From JBDUCV01 sp040003255 (GTDB taxonomy: Bacteria > Actinomycetota > Actinomycetes > Mycobacteriales > Jatrophihabitantaceae), in assembly GCA_040003255.1 (NCBI GenBank), contig JBDUCV010000003.1:1-64000 (forward strand): a stretch of 64,000 nucleotides of DNA, given 5' to 3'. Position 1 is the stretch's first letter, and each line of letters begins with the position of its first letter. Both the position numbers and the translations under genes were made by a program. Positions 59,235 to 64,000 of the stretch are shown here, piece by piece. Under the pieces are notes generated by a model. It had not been told where the DNA came from, searched no databases, and worked only from the letters and a program-made list of their open reading frames with translations.

Positions 59235-60136
59235 CCGGCGGCGCCTGCCGCGTGCCGTTCTGCCAGGGCCAGGCGGACGGCGTCCTCGTAGCCCATTGGC
59301 TCGCCCGGGACGAGCTGGCGGATCGAGTCGTCGTGAACGATAACCTCGTTCGTCATCGAATCGACGAGGTTGCGCGCGGTCGGTATATCTACGTCGGTCA
59401 CGAGGGCAAGCCACAGCGACGAGAGCCGTGGGGTGAGCAGGGGCAGAGAAACGACGGGCAGCAGCCGCTTGTTCTGGATTCGGGCCACGACCTTGAGCAT
59501 GTCGACGTAGCTGACGATCTCTGGGCCACCGACCTCGTAGACGGCGCCGTCCGCGTCGGGAGCGTCGAGGACGCCGACGAGATAACGGACCACGTCGGGC
59601 AGCGCGATTGGTTGCGTTCGGGTGTTCACCCAGCGCGGCGCGAGCATCACCGGCAGATGGTTGACCAGCTGGCGGGTGATCTCCCAGGAGATGCCGCCGT
59701 GCCCGATCACGACGGCCGCTCGCAGCACGGTCACCGGCACGCCGCCCACAGCGAGTAGGCGTTCGACCTCGCGCCGCGACCGGAGGTGCGCCGACAGCGT
59801 CCCGTCGTCGTCACCGAGACCGCCCAGGTAAACGATGCGCTCGACTCCTGCCTTCGCAGCGGCAATGCCGAAGCTCCGCGCGGCCTCGGCGTCCTTGCGC
59901 TCGAAGTCGTCGGTACCCAACGAGTGCACGAGGTAGTAGGCGGTCTCGATATCGCGAAGCGCATCGCGCAGACTGGCGGGATCGTCGACGTCGCCGGCCA
60001 CGGGTTGCCCGGGACCGGCATAGTCGTCAGGTCGGCGGGTCATCGCCCGCACTCGGTGACCGTCCGCCAGCAGCGCGGTGGTGAGGCGGGAGCCGACGAA
60101 TCCGGACGCCCCGGTGACCAGAACCTGCTTCGGCAT
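59231..60136 (-). CDS. NAD(P)H-binding atypical SDR (NmrA/complex I NDUFA9-like)
   Basis: A 301-aa protein with the glycine-rich loop VLVTGASGFVGSRLTTALLA and the downstream pattern IETAYYLVHSLGTDDFERKD, RIVYLGGLGDDDGTLSAHLR. These identify the atypical SDR5/SDR11-type group that often lacks the catalytic Tyr-Lys. The reaction is unknown. It is coupled to the CPBP gene by an ATGA overlap. Confidence 0.87.
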   Translation of the reverse strand: MPKQVLVTGASGFVGSRLTTALLADGHRVRAMTRRPDDYAGPGQPVAGDVDDPASLRDALRDIETAYYLVHSLGTDDFERKDAEAARSFGIAAAKAGVERIVYLGGLGDDDGTLSAHLRSRREVERLLAVGGVPVTVLRAAVVIGHGGISWEITRQLVNHLPVMLAPRWVNTRTQPIALPDVVRYLVGVLDAPDADGAVYEVGGPEIVSYVDMLKVVARIQNKRLLPVVSLPLLTPRLSSLWLALVTDVDIPTARNLVDSMTNEVIVHDDSIRQLVPGEPMGYEDAVRLALAERHAAGAAG

Positions 60137-60266
60137 GGGACTCCGTTCGACGGCGGACCGGGCCGCTCAGCGATGCGTATCTGGCATTTCCAGCTTACCC
60201 GGACGTATCGCATCGCCTTTGACGCCGGAAACCGCCACTGTGACGAACCGGCCGCGCGCGGACAGA

Positions 60267-60932
60267 CTAATAACCGCGAGCGCGCCATTCGGGCAGGCTC
60301 GGGCGTTCAGCGCCAAGCGTCGAATCGTCGCCGTGGCCCGGATAGAACCATGTGTCATCGGGCAGCACGGCGAAGATGCGCTGCTCGACGTCGTCGATGA
60401 GCGACGTGAAGTCTTCGGGTGCCCAGGTCCTCCCCACCCCGCCTGGGAACAACGAGTCGCCGGTGAACAGATGCGCGCAACCGCCCGGGTCGCGGTAGAG
60501 CGCGGCGACCGAGCCCGGCGTGTGACCGCGCAGCGCAATCACCTCGAGCGAGAGATCGCCCACGGTGATCGTGTCACCGTGATGCAACCGCTCGTCCACC
60601 GCCACAGGTAGATCGTCGGCGTCCTCGCCTCCGGCATACACGGCCGCTTCGGCATCGGCTGCCGTCGCTGCGAGGGCCTGCCAGTGGTCGGCGTGCCGGT
60701 GCGTGGTGAGGATCGCTGAGACCGCCGGCCCCTCGTAGCGCACCAGCTCGGCCAGCCGCGGCGCCTCGTCGGCCGCGTCGATCAGCAGCCCCTCGCCGGT
60801 CGTGGTGCAGCGAAGCAGGTAGGCGTTGTTCGACATCCGGCCCACCGCCAGCTTGGCAATCACCAGACCAGGCAGCCGCCGCACGTCCAACGGGCCGCCG
60901 ACGTAGACCTCGCCGGTGTATTCGTCGCTCAT
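60267..60932 (-). CDS. MBL-fold metallo-hydrolase (glyoxalase II-like)
   Basis: A 221-aa metallo-beta-lactamase-fold hydrolase. The metal site is TTHRHADHWQ (HxHxDH), with further ligands in LRGHTPGSVAALY (His), LFTGDSLFPGGVG (Asp) and PGHGDDSTLG (His). The GDSLFPGG and HTPGS patterns match hydroxyacylglutathione-hydrolase-like proteins; in a mycothiol user the natural thioester could be a mycothiol adduct, which is inference. ATG 60932 follows TAGCGT by 7 nt. Confidence 0.9.
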   Translation of the reverse strand: MSDEYTGEVYVGGPLDVRRLPGLVIAKLAVGRMSNNAYLLRCTTTGEGLLIDAADEAPRLAELVRYEGPAVSAILTTHRHADHWQALAATAADAEAAVYAGGEDADDLPVAVDERLHHGDTITVGDLSLEVIALRGHTPGSVAALYRDPGGCAHLFTGDSLFPGGVGRTWAPEDFTSLIDDVEQRIFAVLPDDTWFYPGHGDDSTLGAERPSLPEWRARGY

Positions 60933-60939
60933 GCGGTGG

Positions 60940-60945
60940 ACGCTA
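60940..60945 (-). promoter_or_regulatory. -10 element TAGCGT, leaderless start of MBL gene
   Basis: TAGCGT lies 7 nt before ATG 60932. Confidence 0.5.
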
Positions 60946-60955
60946 ATCCCTCGAG

Positions 60956-62212
60956 CTAGCCGCTGACGGTGGGAAAGTCCCCGACTGGCGGGCTGGTCAG
61001 TATTTCGACCTTTGCGTCGGGCACGTGGGTCAGCACGTTGCTGCCGTAGGAATCGACGGCGGCCCCGCGTCCCACATCCTGGCCCTGCGCCTCAGACAGG
61101 AACCACCGGTGCTCGTTGATCTCGAAGAACAGCTCGGCGTCGGGCAGCTTGCGCCGCAGCCCCGGGGGCAACATCGCGAGGGTCGCGTAAAACTTCTCGT
61201 CCAGCCACCGCCGGGCGGCGAGGTCCTCAGGGACGTCCTCGCCGGTGCCCTCGATCCACTTCGCCCGGAACCGGGCCAGGTCCGAGAGGAGCGCCCGGGC
61301 CTGGTTCTCCTGCACCTGCAGGCCGGTGAGGCGGAATAGCACCCGCTGGTGGTGTCCCGGCTCGACAACATGGGTACCGAAGCGGAGCTTGCGCCCACCG
61401 TCCACGGAGTTGATCTCCAGCTCCGAGACGTCGAACCCCAGTCGGTTGAGCCGTTTGATGCGTTGGTCGATGCGGTAACTTTCGTCCCGCGCGACGACCA
61501 CGTCGGTGACCAGCTCAGCCCACAACTGTTTGTACTGCGGTTCGAGTGCCATCGCCGTCTCGACCGGATCGAGGTCGTCGGCGAAATCGCCCGAGGCCTG
61601 CAGGTCGAACAGTTCACCGGCGATATTCTCAGTCGCGATCGTGATGTCGTAGCTGCGCTGCCCCTCGCTGAGCTGCTCGTGCAGCTCGCCGGTCTCGGCG
61701 TCGACAAGGTAGGCCGCCAGCGCGCCGGCGTCGCGACGGAACAGGGTGTTCGACAGGGAACAGTCGCCCCAATAGAAGCCAGCGAGATGAATCCGGACGA
61801 ACAGCTCGGCCAGCGAGTCGAGCAGCCGCGACCGCAAGTTCGGTACGCCTCGCCCGATGAACAGCGACCGGTAGGGCAGCGAGAACGGCAGGTGCCTTGT
61901 GATCAGCAGACCACCGAGATCAGAGCCGTCCTGGCCGCGCCGGTCGACGACTGTGCCGAACGCGTCGACCACCGGCACTGAGCGCTCGTCGAGTTCGTGC
62001 AGGAGCCGATGCTCACGCAACACGTAGCGCTCGGTGGCCTCCTTGATCGCGAAGATCTGATGCTGGACGCGAACGAAGCGAACCACGTGCCGGGAGATTC
62101 CACGCGGGACCTGGACAAGGCGCGGGTCGTTCCACTCGGCGAGCGGCCGGTCGAACGGCAAGTCGAGCAGCTCGGTGGCCGCGCCAAGTGTCGTCAGCGT
62201 GTAGTCCGCCAT
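60956..62212 (-). CDS. DUF4032 protein, kinase-like fold
   Basis: A 418-aa actinobacterial protein. The N-terminal half resembles a lipopolysaccharide-kinase/Mn2+-dependent kinase fold: FAIKEATERYVLREHRLLHE (possible Lys and Glu), AGFYWGDCSLSNTLFRRDAG (catalytic-loop-like, D..N) and YLVDAETGEL (DxE in place of DFG). The C-terminal half is the DUF4032 domain, including EILTSPPVGDF at the end. No substrate is known. ATG 62212 is chosen by similarity; TTG 62317 would add 35 residues. Confidence 0.87.
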   Translation of the reverse strand: MADYTLTTLGAATELLDLPFDRPLAEWNDPRLVQVPRGISRHVVRFVRVQHQIFAIKEATERYVLREHRLLHELDERSVPVVDAFGTVVDRRGQDGSDLGGLLITRHLPFSLPYRSLFIGRGVPNLRSRLLDSLAELFVRIHLAGFYWGDCSLSNTLFRRDAGALAAYLVDAETGELHEQLSEGQRSYDITIATENIAGELFDLQASGDFADDLDPVETAMALEPQYKQLWAELVTDVVVARDESYRIDQRIKRLNRLGFDVSELEINSVDGGRKLRFGTHVVEPGHHQRVLFRLTGLQVQENQARALLSDLARFRAKWIEGTGEDVPEDLAARRWLDEKFYATLAMLPPGLRRKLPDAELFFEINEHRWFLSEAQGQDVGRGAAVDSYGSNVLTHVPDAKVEILTSPPVGDFPTVSG

Positions 62213-62321
62213 GGCGGCTCCCAGGGTAGGGCTCGGGTCGGCGCCATCGGTGACCGGCGCTAGCTGGGTTCTCGACCAGTGGCCTGGCGAGGAACTCCCA
62301 GATTGCCGAGGCGACAACTAA

Positions 62322-63683
62322 TCAGTCGACGCACAGGTTGAGCAGTGCGTTCTCGACCACCTCGATCATCGCCGGGTGAATCCAGTACTGGCTGTTGGCG
62401 AGTTCACGAACGCGCTGCCCCAGGCTCATCGCCTGGATCAACGGCTGGATCAATGAGGACGCCTGCGGGCCCATCAGGTGCGCCCCGAGCAAGCGGCCGG
62501 TCGACGGATCGGCAAGCAGCTTGCAGACGCCCGTCGTGTCCTCCATTGCCCAGCCGTACGCGGTGTCGCCGTACTCCTCGGTTGTGCTGACGAAGGGGAT
62601 GCCCCGGTCGACGGCCTGCTCCTCGGTGAGCCCGACCGTGGCGATCTGCGGGTGGGTGAACACGGCGGCGGGCACGAAACGATGATCGGCCCGCACCGGA
62701 TCGTCGGGGTAAGCGAGGTTGTGCGCCACCACTTTCGCCTCGTGATTCGAGACATGCTTGAGCTGGTAGGGCGAGCAAACGTCACCCAACGCCCAGACAC
62801 AATCAGCGGTAGTGCGCTGAAAGCCGTCGACGACCACCCGTGCGTCGTCATGGACATCGACACCCGCCTGGTCGAGGGCGAGTCGATCGGAATTGGGCAA
62901 TCGGCCGGTCGCCACGAGCAACGCCTCGGCGTCCACTGCCGAGCCCTCGGCGAACTCGAGCCGCACGCGCCGGTCGTCGCCGTCGATGCCGGTGACCTGG
63001 GCCTCGAGGCGGACGTCCCACCGCTGTTTGGCTAGCTCGGTGAAGCGCCGCGAGATCTCACCGTCCAGATGCCGCAGCAACGACCTGCTGCGGGCGAGCA
63101 CCGTCACCTCGACGCCGAACGCGCCGAAGATGTGCGCGAACTCGGCCGCGACGTAGCCGCCGCCGAGGATCGCCAGCCGCCTGGGTAGCTCTTCGATGCG
63201 CATGATCGTGTCGGACGTGTGGAACGGCACCCCGCTCGCGCTGACCACGGCGGGCACGATCGGGCGTGATCCGGCGGCGATGACGATCCGGTCTGCGGTC
63301 AGCTTCTCGCCACTCGACAGGTGCAACGTGTGTGGATCGGTGAACTCGGCATGGGTCGCGAAGAGCTTGGTGTTTGGGCCGTGCGCGCGATATTCCCGGC
63401 CGCTGGCCGAAATCGGGTCGATCCGGCCGAAGATCCGATCGCGAACGGCCGCCCAGCGCACGTCGTCGAGCGTCGCATCGATCCCGTAACGCGCGGCGTG
63501 GCGCACGGTGTCTGCGACGTCAGCGGCGTAGACGTACATCTTCGTCGGGATACAACCGACGTTGAGGCAGGTGCCGCCGAACGTCCCTTCTTCGATCACT
63601 GCTGTCCGCCAACCGGCCAGCTCGGCAGTGATGAGCGAGTTGCCTGAGCCGGAGCCGATGACTGCCAGATCGAAGTGCGTCAC
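62322..63683 (-). CDS. mtr: Mycothione reductase
   Basis: A 453-aa flavoprotein disulfide reductase that reduces mycothiol disulfide with NADPH. FAD loop: FDLAVIGSGSGNSLITAELA; redox disulfide: GGTCLNVGCIPTKMYVYAA; NADPH loop: LAILGGGYVAAEFAHIF; second FAD motif: CVWALGDVCSPYQLKHVSNH; C-terminal catalytic His-Glu: YWIHPAMIEVVENAL. The pattern RIDPISASGREYR is specific for Mtr over other lipoamide dehydrogenase-like enzymes. GTG 63683 follows TAGCGT by 7 nt; GTG 63740, overlapping the kinase stop, is the alternative. Confidence 0.93.
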   Translation of the reverse strand: MTHFDLAVIGSGSGNSLITAELAGWRTAVIEEGTFGGTCLNVGCIPTKMYVYAADVADTVRHAARYGIDATLDDVRWAAVRDRIFGRIDPISASGREYRAHGPNTKLFATHAEFTDPHTLHLSSGEKLTADRIVIAAGSRPIVPAVVSASGVPFHTSDTIMRIEELPRRLAILGGGYVAAEFAHIFGAFGVEVTVLARSRSLLRHLDGEISRRFTELAKQRWDVRLEAQVTGIDGDDRRVRLEFAEGSAVDAEALLVATGRLPNSDRLALDQAGVDVHDDARVVVDGFQRTTADCVWALGDVCSPYQLKHVSNHEAKVVAHNLAYPDDPVRADHRFVPAAVFTHPQIATVGLTEEQAVDRGIPFVSTTEEYGDTAYGWAMEDTTGVCKLLADPSTGRLLGAHLMGPQASSLIQPLIQAMSLGQRVRELANSQYWIHPAMIEVVENALLNLCVD

Positions 63684-63690
63684 ATCCGCG

Positions 63691-63696
63691 ACGCTA
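63691..63696 (-). promoter_or_regulatory. -10 element TAGCGT, leaderless start of mtr
   Basis: TAGCGT lies 7 nt before GTG 63683. Confidence 0.5.
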
Positions 63697-63736
63697 GTGG
63701 CGCTCAGGGCAGGGAGCTCGCCGAGGGATTCGGCTG

Positions 63737-64000
63737 TCACCAGGTCGCGACGGCCTCGGCCATCAGGTCGCCGAACAGGTGCTCGTACTCGGCGCTGGCC
63801 AGCCCGCGTCCGGCGAACCAACGGCACACGTTCACGCAGTCCCGCCGCAGGTAGTCGGGACCCTGCGGGTTCGCGGCCAAGTCGACTACCTGCGGGAGGT
63901 CGATCATCACCAACCGGCCGCGGTGGACGAGCAGGTTGTAGGCAGATAGGTCACCGTGCGCGTATCCCTCGGCGGCCAGCAGGCGCATTGCTTCGCGGCA
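63737..64000 (-). CDS. RIO-like serine/threonine kinase, partial
   Basis: Only the C-terminal 87 or so residues are in the window; the start lies beyond base 64000. GYAHGDLSAYNLLVHRGRLV is the catalytic loop (HGDLSxxN) and MIDLPQVVDL the metal-binding Asp region, typical of the RIO1 family. The tail DYLRRDCVNVCRWFAGRG is also RIO-like. Its stop overlaps an in-frame GTG of the mtr reading frame. Confidence 0.85.
   Translation of the reverse strand, partial: CREAMRLLAAEGYAHGDLSAYNLLVHRGRLVMIDLPQVVDLAANPQGPDYLRRDCVNVCRWFAGRGLASAEYEHLFGDLMAEAVATW

Noticed and set aside
1..64000. CRISPR arrays, prophage, integrases, transposases or a defence island
   Set aside because: No repeat-spacer pattern, no phage or transposase motifs, and no defence gene cluster were seen; the window is mainly conserved core genes with small accessory cassettes.

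Overview
The window is about 64 kb of high-GC chromosomal DNA from an actinobacterium. It carries a mycothione reductase (mycothiol redox), a fused lysylphosphatidylglycerol synthase/lysyl-tRNA synthetase (LysX), the Gram-positive coproporphyrin heme enzymes, GlgX/TreY/TreZ trehalose synthesis, and several families largely confined to Actinobacteria (DUF3000, DUF3093, DUF3159, DUF3710, DUF4193, DUF7455, DUF4032). Gene order from about 1.1 to 24 kb, plus the pair at 34-35.7 kb, follows the Mycobacterium tuberculosis sigA-to-ribD neighbourhood (roughly Rv2703 back to Rv2670) as I remember it, so this is a conserved core region. Genus cannot be fixed from the sequence alone; a Frankineae or Mycobacteriales-like lineage is plausible.

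Layout. 0-5.4 kb: partial CoA-transferase, DUF7455 protein, principal sigma factor, polyphosphate glucokinase, inositol monophosphatase, LytR_C protein. 5.7-9.6 kb: DUF4193, SDR, DUF3093, dUTPase, DUF3710, OB-fold, DUF3159. 9.6-18.3 kb: two TrkA-type K+ regulatory proteins, a divergent APC permease, a TrmA-type RNA methyltransferase, dxs, and a two-component pair. 18.4-24.4 kb: RNase D-like protein, DUF3000, a zinc-ribbon miniprotein, heme genes hemE-hemY-hemQ, msrB. 24.4-32.4 kb: a stand-alone LigD-type polymerase and LigC DNA ligase flank a minus-strand block (EamA transporter, Cfa-type methyltransferase, hydrolase, secreted peptidase, GNAT-AAA+ fusion). 32.4-36.4 kb: a decayed MFS/MarR pair, a RibD-like reductase, a frameshifted zapE, and a membrane protein. 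36.5-46 kb: treZ, ppk2, a BTAD regulator with two lipoproteins, a PH-domain protein, treY, glgX. 46-53.4 kb: terC, lysX, uvrB. 53.4-56.5 kb: a thiamine module (cytX and thiD) with two TPP riboswitches in series. 56.5-64 kb: two L,D-transpeptidase-like paralogues, CPBP protease, NAD-binding protein, MBL hydrolase, DUF4032, mycothione reductase, partial RIO-like kinase.

The genes fit together around a few themes. One is isoprenoid and heme supply (dxs, hemE/hemY/hemQ). Another is polyphosphate use (ppgK, ppk2) and trehalose from glycogen (glgX, treY, treZ). DNA repair is represented by uvrB, LigC and the LigD-type polymerase, and salvage of the thiamine precursor HMP by cytX and thiD. Eighteen genes have a TANNNT -10 element only 6-8 nt before the start codon, which suggests widespread leaderless transcription and was used to choose starts.

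The most unusual features are: the two TPP aptamers in series with a 31-codon ORF between them; a terC gene whose only well-placed start is CTG; a likely deletion scar that removed the 5' ends of a divergent marR/MFS pair; single-base frameshifts in zapE and the MFS gene; the GNAT-AAA+ fusion; and a 36-bp tandem duplication carrying a stop codon. No insertion sequences, prophage, CRISPR arrays, tRNA or rRNA genes were seen.
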